From Bacteroidia bacterium (lineage in GTDB: Bacteria > Bacteroidota > Bacteroidia > Flavobacteriales > Schleiferiaceae), in assembly GCA_030427785.1 (NCBI GenBank), contig JAUICR010000004.1, positions 1-41,849 of the forward strand: a stretch of 41,849 bases of DNA. Reading direction: 5' to 3'. Under the pieces are notes generated by a model. The model made no database searches. It was not told where the DNA came from and saw only the letters and a program-made list of their open reading frames with translations. Position 1 is the first letter of the stretch. Each line of letters opens with the position of its first letter. Positions 28,361-37,779 of this stretch are shown one piece after another. A program made the translations under genes and the position numbers.

Positions 28361-29089
28361 ATGGCTTTATACAAAACTGACCCCACAAAAATCTTGTTTT
28401 TGGATATAGAAACTGTTAGTCAACAAAAGAGTTTTGACCTCCTTTCGGATTTATGGAAAGATTTATGGGATAGCAAGACCAAGTTTCAACGTGGTGAGGA
28501 AGAAAGTCCGGAGGAGTATTATCCCAAACGAGCTGCGGTTATGGCTGAATTTGGCAAGGTAATTTGCATTAGTTGTGGTTATCTGAAAGAGGAGAACTCA
28601 ATATTAAAGTTTCATCTCAAGTCTTTTTATGGACATAATGAGAAGAAAGTTTTGGAAGATTTTGCCGAAATGTTGCGAAATCATTTTGATAATCGATTTT
28701 TGCTCTGCGCGCACAACGGTAAAGAGTTTGACTTTCCGTTTATGGCCAGAAGAATGTTGGTTCATGGAATAGAACTTCCAGTGTCGCTTAATACCAGTGG
28801 CTCTAAGCCTTGGGAAATTCCACATTTAGATACTATGGAAATGTGGAAGTTTGGCGATTGGAAGAACTACACGAGTGTGAAATTGCTTTCAGCCTTATTT
28901 GGTATCCCAACTCCAAAGGATGACATAGATGGAAGCATGGTAGGTGATGTTTATTGGCAGGATGATGATTTGGAAAGAATTGTAAAATATTGCGAAAAGG
29001 ATACAGTGACTGTAGCACGAATTTTTCTGAAAATGGAAGGGCGTGGGGAATTGACCGATGGGCAAATATTATGGAACGAAAATGAGTGA
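28361..29089 (+). CDS. 3'-5' exonuclease, PolB-like / RNase H-like fold
   Basis: LFLDIETVSQQ, CAHNGKEFDFPFMARRML, YCEKDTVTVARIFLKMEG DEDD-type motifs. Confidence 0.85.
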   Translation: MALYKTDPTKILFLDIETVSQQKSFDLLSDLWKDLWDSKTKFQRGEEESPEEYYPKRAAVMAEFGKVICISCGYLKEENSILKFHLKSFYGHNEKKVLEDFAEMLRNHFDNRFLLCAHNGKEFDFPFMARRMLVHGIELPVSLNTSGSKPWEIPHLDTMEMWKFGDWKNYTSVKLLSALFGIPTPKDDIDGSMVGDVYWQDDDLERIVKYCEKDTVTVARIFLKMEGRGELTDGQILWNENE

Positions 29090-30743
29090 ATTATTACTTG
29101 AAGTAAAAAATCTAAAAATCAGCACTAAGTCTACTGATTTGGTGAAAGATATATCTTTCCAATTAAATAGGGGATCAACTCTTGGAATTGTAGGAGAATC
29201 AGGCTCAGGAAAGTCTTTGACCTCTCTCTGTATTATGGGCTTGCTGGCCAAAGATCTTAAGGCAGAGGGTTCCATAAAATTCCTAAATAAGGAGCTGCTT
29301 AAGTTATCAGAGGATGACTTCTTAAAAATAAGAGGCAAGGAAATAGGTATGATTTTTCAAGAGCCAATGACGGCTCTTAACCCTACAATGAAGTGTGGTG
29401 TTCAAGTGGAAGAGGTCTTGCTTCGCCATTTGGATATTGGCAGGAAGGAGGCACAAAACAGAGTTATTGAGCTTTTTAAACAAGTAGACTTACCTAGACC
29501 TGGTATTCTGTATGAAGCCTATCCACATGAAATAAGCGGTGGACAAAAGCAACGGGTAGTTATAGCTATGGCTATTGCTTGTAGGCCTAAGCTTCTGATA
29601 GCTGATGAGCCTACTACAGCCATAGACGCTACAGTGCAAAATTCAATCTTAAAACTTTTAAAGAAGCTCTGTTCTGATTACGAAATGGGCATGATATTTA
29701 TAAGTCATGACTTAGGGGTAGTGAAGAGTGTGGCTGATGAAATGATGGTTATGTATCGTGGCGAAATGGTAGAGTACGGAGATTCTAAGGAAATTTTCAG
29801 TGCTCCAAAAAATCCATATACAAAGGGTTTGCTAGCGTGTAGACCTACGGCCGAAACAAGTTTTACAAGGCTTCCTGTTGTTTCTGATTTTATGAATAAT
29901 GAAAGACCTAAACTCAAATTAAGGACTCTTGAAGGTCGTTTGGCTTTTTTGAGTGAGGTTAAATCTAAGCCCCCGTTATTGAAGCTGTCAGGTATTGGGA
30001 AAGTATTTGGTAAGAAAGTGTTTCTTTCAAAAACCAACCTGGTAAGGGCACTAGAGGATGTAACCATTGAGGTGTATGAAGGCGAGACCTTAGGCCTTGT
30101 AGGTGAATCTGGTTCTGGAAAAACAACCTTAGGTAGGATACTTAGCGGTCTCGAAACGGCAACCGCAGGATCTGTGTTTTATAGAAATAAAGATATCACC
30201 AAACTTAGTCGTGGTGAATGGCGCACATTGCACAAAGAGATTCAGATTATTTTTCAGGATCCATTCTCTTCTTTAAACCCTAGAATTAAAACCGGCAATA
30301 TTCTTACAGAAGTGCTTTCGGTTCAAACCAAATTAGACGCAAAGGCTAGAAAGGAAAAGTCAATGGACTTATTGAGAAAAGTAGGCTTAGAGGAGTCACA
30401 TTTTGATAGATACCCTCATGAGTTCTCTGGCGGACAACGTCAGCGGATTGGAATTGCGCGTGCCTTGGCTGTCAATCCACGTTTTATTGTTTGTGACGAA
30501 TCGGTAAGTGCCTTAGACGTTTCTGTCCAGGCTCAAATTTTAAATCTTCTAAATGACTTAAAAGATGAATTTGGTTTTACCTATCTATTTATTTCCCATG
30601 ACCTTGCGGTAGTAAAGTACTTTGCCGATAGGGTTATGGTTTTGCAAAATGGAGAGTTAGTAGAGGTGGGCGCTTCTGATGATCTTTACCTCAATCCTAA
30701 AACTGATTACACCAAGAAACTTATAGCCTCAAGTTTTAATTAG
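29082..30743 (+). CDS. ABC transporter ATP-binding protein with two ATPase domains (Dpp/Opp/YejF-like)
   Basis: Two Walker A (GESGSGKS, GESGSGKT), two signatures (ISGGQKQR, FSGGQRQR), two Walker B. In-frame ATG at 29082 (MSELLLEVKNLKIS) preferred over the track start 29058. Confidence 0.93.
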   Translation: MSELLLEVKNLKISTKSTDLVKDISFQLNRGSTLGIVGESGSGKSLTSLCIMGLLAKDLKAEGSIKFLNKELLKLSEDDFLKIRGKEIGMIFQEPMTALNPTMKCGVQVEEVLLRHLDIGRKEAQNRVIELFKQVDLPRPGILYEAYPHEISGGQKQRVVIAMAIACRPKLLIADEPTTAIDATVQNSILKLLKKLCSDYEMGMIFISHDLGVVKSVADEMMVMYRGEMVEYGDSKEIFSAPKNPYTKGLLACRPTAETSFTRLPVVSDFMNNERPKLKLRTLEGRLAFLSEVKSKPPLLKLSGIGKVFGKKVFLSKTNLVRALEDVTIEVYEGETLGLVGESGSGKTTLGRILSGLETATAGSVFYRNKDITKLSRGEWRTLHKEIQIIFQDPFSSLNPRIKTGNILTEVLSVQTKLDAKARKEKSMDLLRKVGLEESHFDRYPHEFSGGQRQRIGIARALAVNPRFIVCDESVSALDVSVQAQILNLLNDLKDEFGFTYLFISHDLAVVKYFADRVMVLQNGELVEVGASDDLYLNPKTDYTKKLIASSFN

Positions 30744-32232
30744 AAATGCCACTTAAAGACACATATTTTACCGAAACTAAATCAACCAAAGTACTATCTA
30801 TAGTTGCATTTGGGGGTAAGAGTACTACGCTCTGATATCCTTGCTCTTTAAGCTTTGCCACCTGTTCTTTTCTCGGGATGAACTCATACGATATACGATC
30901 AGAAAAAAACATAAACTCCACAAACTCCATGGGGGGAACATTGAAGATAACCGTGTTTTCTGGATATTGCGCAGCTATTTCTTCAGATATTCGGATAATC
31001 TCTTTTTGATGTTCTGCATATTGTTCATTTTGAGTGTTGTACAGGTAGGATGTCTGAAACTCTTTGAATCCAAAATAAGAGATGGTTAAGCCGATAACGG
31101 CAATAATCCATTTGTTGCTGATATTATTTAGAGCTGAAGCGAATAGAAATAAAACTATGGGTAGTGCAAAAAGAGTGTAGGAAGTGAGTTTAGTTTGAGC
31201 TATCGAATAAAAGATTATAACTGCAGCGATAGAGACGGCTAATGTCAATAACAGTTTTGACTTGAACTTAGTTTTTATAAGCAGTGCAACGCCTATTAAT
31301 AAGCCGAGAGAAACCAATTTAAACTCTAAGTACCACACATGTATATGAAAGAACCAGGGTTGCTTATGTTTTTCAATTACTTCGGTAAGATGTAAGCTAT
31401 TATAATTCCACTCTTTAATGAACATTTCAGGAAAATTCACATAAGAATAGATTTGCCAAGGCACAAAAAGTAGGGCTGCTATAATACCCGCAGTAAATAA
31501 GTTTAGCCACGAATTACGACTAAAATCTTTTGAGATAAATAAGTGAAGGCCCCAAATACAAAGCACAAATGAGCCGGCTAGCCATTTAGTAAGCATGGCG
31601 CAACCTACAGCCATACCTATTAAAGCAAGCCATTTTTTTTCAGGTTTTTTTAGTTGAGCCATCAGTCCCCAAAAGCCCACCGAAACCCACGTAATAAAGG
31701 CGATATCATTGTGATCCATACCATAACGGCCACTCGCAAGCAAGAGAAGGTAGGGCTGGATAGAGGCCAAAAAGGCCACCCAAAATGAAGCCTTCGGAAA
31801 ATAAATGTCAGATGCCTTGTAAACGGCAAAGCTGAAGAGCAATAGCATTATGGCGCTGCTTAATCGCATGCCGACTAATCCGTCTCCAAAAATGTACATG
31901 GTGGCGGCCATTTGCCAAAGAAAAACAGGCTGCTTATGCAGCCAGATGTGGGCCTTGTACCACTCTTGATAGTTGAACTCTTCTATTAATTTTTCCTTGT
32001 AAAGCTTCGGCTCCAAGGGCGTTTCCATCATATTTTTAGCAACCAAAGCATGGTAGCGTTCATCCCAAGGGTGCAGATAAGAATCTCTGTGAATAGCACT
32101 AAGGCTCAGTAAAAAGCCCGAGAGTAGCAGTAGATAAAGAGTTTTTCTGCTACCCGTAAAAATTTGAAGCAGAACCGAAAGGGAAAACCCTATGTAGGCA
32201 ATATTGAGAAGTAGCGATGAGGTTTCTTCCAT
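30736..32232 (-). CDS. GT39/ArnT-like GT-C membrane glycosyltransferase
   Basis: Multi-TM with HPWDERYHALVAKNMM (DE motif) and KQPVFLWQMA...VGMRLSSA. Confidence 0.85.
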   Translation of the reverse strand: MEETSSLLLNIAYIGFSLSVLLQIFTGSRKTLYLLLLSGFLLSLSAIHRDSYLHPWDERYHALVAKNMMETPLEPKLYKEKLIEEFNYQEWYKAHIWLHKQPVFLWQMAATMYIFGDGLVGMRLSSAIMLLLFSFAVYKASDIYFPKASFWVAFLASIQPYLLLLASGRYGMDHNDIAFITWVSVGFWGLMAQLKKPEKKWLALIGMAVGCAMLTKWLAGSFVLCIWGLHLFISKDFSRNSWLNLFTAGIIAALLFVPWQIYSYVNFPEMFIKEWNYNSLHLTEVIEKHKQPWFFHIHVWYLEFKLVSLGLLIGVALLIKTKFKSKLLLTLAVSIAAVIIFYSIAQTKLTSYTLFALPIVLFLFASALNNISNKWIIAVIGLTISYFGFKEFQTSYLYNTQNEQYAEHQKEIIRISEEIAAQYPENTVIFNVPPMEFVEFMFFSDRISYEFIPRKEQVAKLKEQGYQSVVLLPPNATIDSTLVDLVSVKYVSLSGISN

Positions 32233-32235
32233 GGA

Positions 32236-35139
32236 TTACGGAACTATTAGCGAGTGTGATTCAACGCCTTTAGCAGATTTTATGCGAATAAAGTAAAGGC
32301 CGCTGGAAAAACCACTAAGATTTATGGGAAACATTTCGGGGGTAAACCTTTCGGTGAGTTGCTGTATAAGCATACCTGCCGAATTGATGATTTCTACAGA
32401 TACAAATTCTTTTTGCTCAACCTGGCTCGAAACCCAAACGTATTGACTAGCCGGATTGGGGTATATCCTGAATATTTTATCTGTAGCTGTTTTATACTCA
32501 ATTTTTGATTGTTCTAGTCTGATTTGAAAATTGTAAAGACCAATATCATATTGCCATAAGTCTTTGCAATTCATCGCTTTAAAACTCAACAGGGAGGAGC
32601 TGTCTTGGTTAGAATTAAAAATATAGTAGTGTACATTTCTGCCGTTTTCATATAAAATAGGCCAATCACCAATTGTAGGGTCCTTAGAAGACATATTCTC
32701 AAAATAGTTCCACATGTTTTTTTCCTGGTTAAAACTAAAAACCCCGATACCCTGTTGGCTGTTTTGGTGATTAATAATTACCAATTCATCACCACCTTTC
32801 GAAGGGTCGATGTCAGAAACTATAATCTTAACCGAGTCTTTCTCCAACGGAAAACTAAAGCCTTTAAAATTATTATCAGCAGTGGCACTCCATATTAGTT
32901 GAATTCTATAATCACTTAGTTTAAATAAAACCACTCCTAATCCTGTGGAAAGCACTTCGTCTTTTCCGTCATTATCAAAATCGCCTGTGTAAAATTTGGT
33001 TTTACTGCGCCACGATAGATTTTCATTGGGCAGTTCAATTTCAGTGGAAGACCAGCTGAGTAGGTTTGTTATTTCGGTTTTAAATTCAAGTATAATTGAT
33101 TTGTTTTCAGTAATTAATAAAAGGTCATCCTTTCTATCTCCGTCAAAATCGCCTCCTGTTGCCATTACAGTAGCATCTACTTTTAACTCTTTCAATGGAA
33201 TCTCTAAAGCCTTGATAAAGTGGGTATCCTGTTTGGCATAGAGGGTTAGTACGCTATCTATTTGAATCAGTTCAGAAATGGAATCACCATTTACATCTAA
33301 AGTAATAAATGTTGATTTATAGCGATTTACAAATTGTCTGTGCGAGTATGAGCTTTTCCAAGTTCCAAAGTTGTAATCGAAAACGGAGATAGTACCTGAA
33401 CTATCAATTACCATGAGCTCGTTTTCCTCATCTTCATCATAATTGCCAGATAGAATGATATCAGCGAGCATTATGTGGTGTTGCCCTAATTTTCCATCTC
33501 CATTATTACTCCAGGTTTTATTGAAAACTCCTTTGTGCACTTGAACGTGAGAAATAGGAAAGTCAGCAAAGATGGGGACGCCCATAGACCCATTTTCCGA
33601 TTCTAACCAAGGGCCATAATAATTGCGATGCGTATTGTGGTAAAAGCTTGCTGGGTACATAGAAATACTTTTGAGGCGCACATTGTTGCGGAGCTTTAGT
33701 GTAAGCTCATTTCCTTTTATCACCATCAATTCTACATCCAATGGGTCTTTGTCTTGATCATAGAAATAGTCTTTCAGTAGATGATTAGCGCTCCCATCAT
33801 TTATATCATTTAAGGCAATGGGGTATGTAAAAGTTAATTTTAGATCTCTGCTTCTTTCAGCATAGTGCGCGCTTTGTATTTGGTTCGCTACTACAGATTC
33901 AATTGGAAAAATTGTGCTATTGTAAACCTTGGTAGAAAGTAAAGGAAACACTCGTTCGGCCAAAAACTCCATCCCTAGTCTGTTGAAATGACAAGGTGAA
34001 TTTGTCTCTCCATACCGCTGTATTTCTGCGGTTGCCATAAAATCAAACTGTACACCGGTTGTAGGTATTAAATGAACATCATCGTTCTGCAATGAAAACT
34101 GTCGTTGGGCCTCTCTAAGTTTATAAGATTGAGGGCTTAACCCACTAGTACATGAAGTGTGTAATTGAAATAAAAAGATGTTTGAAACTGTAGGTAGCTC
34201 GCTTTTAATGTCATTAGTAAGTTGACCGAGTAAATCGAAGTAATTTTGTGTACAAGTGGCATACTGAACGTCCGATTCACCCTGGTACCAAAAAACATAC
34301 TTCAAGGAGTTTTTCACACCTGCTCGTTCTACTTTTTTCATGAAGTATTGAAAAATGTTCAACTGCTCAGGATTACCGTGTACGGTACCGGTTGTGCCTT
34401 CCAAAACTGCGATAGCAGAAGAGTTTTTTAGGTTGTCTTGTATTGAGGAGCCACTGAATGCCGCATTGATTATTCCGATGGGTATTTTATGCTCTTGAAT
34501 TAAGTCATGCTGGAGTTTTAGTGGCCAACCGCCAGCGTGATATTGATCGTAATATACTGCTCCTGCAGGGCCCCAGCCTCGCCATTCTTCACTTGGCTTT
34601 GCGGCTTCTAGTCCCCATATACCCTCGCCCAATGCCCGCGCATATCTATCTTGATAGTCTGTATTAAACAGGCTTCCATTCATTAAATAATTAGCCTCAG
34701 GACCCGAAAGGTCAGAGGTAGCATTGGATTGACCCAGCACAGCATACACATCTCCGCAGGTAATATTTGCCACTTCATACACCTTTTTCCTTCCCGCATA
34801 CAGCGCTACTTTCCATTCTCGCAATTCGGCATGTATGGTAAAGAGGATTTCGAAGGTGCTGTCAGGCCTTATGGTAATGGGAAAAACATTAAGAGGAACG
34901 TAGTTTTCATTGTAGCGCGGGCGGGTTTCTCTGCCAAACATAAGTGGCGATTTACCGGTGTATTTGCCATAAAGGCGCACATAGCATTGATCATTTGCAT
35001 TGCGCTGGTATACTTGGTTTTCGCTAGGCGACACTTCCACAACAATGCCTCGTGAGTTAAATAATTGACCCCAAGTAGAGCTGCCAAGTAGCATGGCCAA
35101 AACCAGGTAAATAGAGCTTATGGAATTACGAAAATGCAT
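32236..35139 (-). CDS. Sialate O-acetylesterase-like (SASA/SGNH) protein with FG-GAP/VCBS-like repeats and T9SS type A sorting domain
   Basis: VYAVLGQSNATS, FWYQGESDVQYA; repeated DxDxD-type units (GNYDEDEENELMVI, LDVNGDSISELIQI, GDFDGDRKDDLLLI, GDFDNDGKDEVLS); C-terminal IYPNPASQYVWV...FSSGLYFIRIKSAKGVESHSLIVP. Confidence 0.88.
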   Translation of the reverse strand: MHFRNSISSIYLVLAMLLGSSTWGQLFNSRGIVVEVSPSENQVYQRNANDQCYVRLYGKYTGKSPLMFGRETRPRYNENYVPLNVFPITIRPDSTFEILFTIHAELREWKVALYAGRKKVYEVANITCGDVYAVLGQSNATSDLSGPEANYLMNGSLFNTDYQDRYARALGEGIWGLEAAKPSEEWRGWGPAGAVYYDQYHAGGWPLKLQHDLIQEHKIPIGIINAAFSGSSIQDNLKNSSAIAVLEGTTGTVHGNPEQLNIFQYFMKKVERAGVKNSLKYVFWYQGESDVQYATCTQNYFDLLGQLTNDIKSELPTVSNIFLFQLHTSCTSGLSPQSYKLREAQRQFSLQNDDVHLIPTTGVQFDFMATAEIQRYGETNSPCHFNRLGMEFLAERVFPLLSTKVYNSTIFPIESVVANQIQSAHYAERSRDLKLTFTYPIALNDINDGSANHLLKDYFYDQDKDPLDVELMVIKGNELTLKLRNNVRLKSISMYPASFYHNTHRNYYGPWLESENGSMGVPIFADFPISHVQVHKGVFNKTWSNNGDGKLGQHHIMLADIILSGNYDEDEENELMVIDSSGTISVFDYNFGTWKSSYSHRQFVNRYKSTFITLDVNGDSISELIQIDSVLTLYAKQDTHFIKALEIPLKELKVDATVMATGGDFDGDRKDDLLLITENKSIILEFKTEITNLLSWSSTEIELPNENLSWRSKTKFYTGDFDNDGKDEVLSTGLGVVLFKLSDYRIQLIWSATADNNFKGFSFPLEKDSVKIIVSDIDPSKGGDELVIINHQNSQQGIGVFSFNQEKNMWNYFENMSSKDPTIGDWPILYENGRNVHYYIFNSNQDSSSLLSFKAMNCKDLWQYDIGLYNFQIRLEQSKIEYKTATDKIFRIYPNPASQYVWVSSQVEQKEFVSVEIINSAGMLIQQLTERFTPEMFPINLSGFSSGLYFIRIKSAKGVESHSLIVP

Positions 35140-35249
35140 GAATCAAAATCATGCCCGAATATAATTATTTGATTGGCAAGTGCGGGGCCATTTCCCTGTT
35201 CACTATTCCCACAATTTCTTGTTACTTTACCCGCCTATTATAAAGCTTC

Positions 35250-36659
35250 ATGGTCTTTAGCAGCAATCTGTTTTTGCTGGTTTTCTTACCAGTGTTTTTT
35301 GCGGTTTATTATCTTTTGCCTTATCGGCTAAAGAATGCGTGGGCACTAGTAGCTAGCACAGTGTTTTATGCCTGGGGTGCACCCCTTTTTGTCTTTGTTT
35401 TATTTGCAAGCATCACCTTTGATTATTTTTTGGTTAAGAAGTTTCAAACCTCCGATTCACCAAAGTTGTGGCTATGGATTTCTATGATTGGAAATGTAGG
35501 CTTACTGGCCTATTTTAAGTATGCTAATTTCTTTGTAGAAAATGTAAATCTGGTTTTATCCAAAGCGGGTTTTCATGAGGTTTCATGGACGGCCGTGGTG
35601 CTGCCTATAGGTATTTCCTTTTTTACATTTCAAAAAATAAGTTATGTGGTAGATGTGTACCGAAAGGTGCGCGAACCCTTAACGAACCTTGCAGATCACG
35701 CCCTGTATGTAATTCTATTTCCTCAGCTTATTGCAGGGCCCATAGTGCGATACAGCGAAATAGCTCACGAAATAAAGGACCGAAAAGCTAACCTTAATGA
35801 AGACAGCCGGTTGCTGGGCTTGTTTCGTTTTGCATTGGGGTTAGGAAAAAAGGTTTTGATAGCGAATGTATTGGGAGCCGAAGCGGATAAGGTTTTTGGG
35901 CTTGAAGCCCACGAGCTAAATACTTCTCAGGCTTGGTATGGTGCCATTTGCTACACCTTTCAAATTTATTATGACTTTTCGGGCTATTCTGATATGGCTA
36001 TTGGTTTAGGAAAAATGATGGGCTTTACTTTTCCTGAGAATTTTAACAACCCCTATACGTCCAAGAGCATTACGGAGTTTTGGAAACGCTGGCATATTAC
36101 TCTTAGTAATTGGATGCGCGATTATTTGTATATACCACTTGGCGGAAATCGTGTTTCGGAAAAACGCCTATATCTAAACCTGGTAACTGTGTTTATATTC
36201 TCAGGCCTGTGGCATGGTGCCGCCTGGACCTTTGTTTTTTGGGGCGCCTACCATGGTTTCTTTTTGGTGATAGAAAGAATGTTTTTACTCAAACTTTACA
36301 AGCGGATACCAAAACTCATCCAAGTGGGGATTACGTTTTTAATAGTAGTATTTGGCTGGGTTTTCTTTAGGGCGGCTGATTTTTCAACTGCTCTTCTTAT
36401 TATTAAAAACATGCTGTTTTTCTCGCCTCAGTGGATTGTGTTTACTGACCCCGTAAAGTTGGCCTTAGCAGTGGCTGCACTTTTTGCATTTTTTGGCTTA
36501 TTGCCCAAGGTAGAGTCTTGGCAGAATAAAATGCTTTTTGAATCTCCTCCAATGATGCGTTCGCTATTAATGGGTATTTCCACCATCGTTCTATTGGTAC
36601 TAAGCATTAGTGTAATTGCAGCTTCAGATTTTAACCCATTTATCTACTTTAGGTTTTGA
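35250..36659 (+). CDS. MBOAT-family membrane O-acyltransferase (AlgI-like)
   Basis: FQIYYDFSGYSDMAIGLGKMMGF, FWKRWHITLSNWMRDYLYIPLGGNR, FSGLWHGAAWTFVFWGAYHG. Confidence 0.95.
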   Translation: MVFSSNLFLLVFLPVFFAVYYLLPYRLKNAWALVASTVFYAWGAPLFVFVLFASITFDYFLVKKFQTSDSPKLWLWISMIGNVGLLAYFKYANFFVENVNLVLSKAGFHEVSWTAVVLPIGISFFTFQKISYVVDVYRKVREPLTNLADHALYVILFPQLIAGPIVRYSEIAHEIKDRKANLNEDSRLLGLFRFALGLGKKVLIANVLGAEADKVFGLEAHELNTSQAWYGAICYTFQIYYDFSGYSDMAIGLGKMMGFTFPENFNNPYTSKSITEFWKRWHITLSNWMRDYLYIPLGGNRVSEKRLYLNLVTVFIFSGLWHGAAWTFVFWGAYHGFFLVIERMFLLKLYKRIPKLIQVGITFLIVVFGWVFFRAADFSTALLIIKNMLFFSPQWIVFTDPVKLALAVAALFAFFGLLPKVESWQNKMLFESPPMMRSLLMGISTIVLLVLSISVIAASDFNPFIYFRF

Positions 36660-37774
36660 AAGCGCTAAAAAACATACTGTTCTTCGCTATTCTTGCGCTG
36701 TTGTTTTTACCGTTGGTTCAGCAAGTGAGTGGCTTGGTAGAAGAAAAGCCATTGTCAGGTGCCTACAATTTACCTGATACCGTTCCATTAAGTTCGGCTA
36801 ATTGGTTTTCGGGCGAGTTTCAAAATAAGTATAGCCCTTATTACGAATATCAAATTGGGTTCAGGCCTTCATTTGTGCGCCTGCGAAATCAACTTTATTA
36901 CTGGGCATACAAGGCCTCCACCAATTATATTGTGGTGGGTAAAGAAAATCAGCTATTTGCCTGGAACTATTGGGCGCCCTTTTGGGGCCTTGATTTACAG
37001 GCCGACACCATGGTAGAAAAAAATCTGAGCGATTTGACCCTGCTTAAGCAAAAGCTAGATTCGATGGGTGTGCCGCTTCTGGTTGTCATAGGGGCCAACA
37101 AGGCAAGAATCAATGCTGAATACCTACCGGATGATTATGAAAAAGAAGAACGGCTGCCCAATAACTATAGAAACTACCTGAAGGCCTTAAAAGGTTCTGG
37201 TATTCCTTACGTAGATTTTAATGCTGTATTTAACACTATTAAGCCTGAGTTTGGTACAGAATTATTCCCGAACACAGGTACGCATTGGTCTGCTTACGGC
37301 ATGGCCTTGTGCCTGGATAGTATTTTGAGCTTTACGGATTTGCATAGTAAGGATACTATCGCCAGGGCAATAGTTACCGATGTCATCCAGCGAGATAGTA
37401 TTGTAGATTCAGACATTGATCTCAGCAATGATTTAAACCTCATTTTTCCTATTGACCGTCAGCCCAATTTATTTGCTAAAACTAAAACCACTAAAGGAAG
37501 AAAGGCAAAGCTTTTTGTGATAGGTGATAGTTTTTACTGGAACCTTTATCAGTTGGATGACTTTTATAAAACAGTAGATTCCAGCAGTCATTATTGGTAT
37601 TATAACAACACCGACATTGCCTTTGATGGGGAAAGACATCCCGTGGAAGAGTATGACGCGGTGACCATCGCTCAAGAATCAGACGCTGTGATAATATTGG
37701 CCACCGAAGCCAACCTTCATTTATTTCCTTTTGAGTTTCCTGAGGAGTTTTTAACCAAACTCAAAACCCGCTAG
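36656..37774 (+). CDS. AlgX/AlgJ-like SGNH-type acetyltransferase partner of the MBOAT protein
   Basis: LLVVIGANKARINAEYLP, GTHWSAYGMAL, LFVIGDSFYWNLYQL; TTG start overlapping the MBOAT stop. Confidence 0.82.
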   Translation: MKALKNILFFAILALLFLPLVQQVSGLVEEKPLSGAYNLPDTVPLSSANWFSGEFQNKYSPYYEYQIGFRPSFVRLRNQLYYWAYKASTNYIVVGKENQLFAWNYWAPFWGLDLQADTMVEKNLSDLTLLKQKLDSMGVPLLVVIGANKARINAEYLPDDYEKEERLPNNYRNYLKALKGSGIPYVDFNAVFNTIKPEFGTELFPNTGTHWSAYGMALCLDSILSFTDLHSKDTIARAIVTDVIQRDSIVDSDIDLSNDLNLIFPIDRQPNLFAKTKTTKGRKAKLFVIGDSFYWNLYQLDDFYKTVDSSSHYWYYNNTDIAFDGERHPVEEYDAVTIAQESDAVIILATEANLHLFPFEFPEEFLTKLKTR

Positions 37775-37779
37775 TCCAT

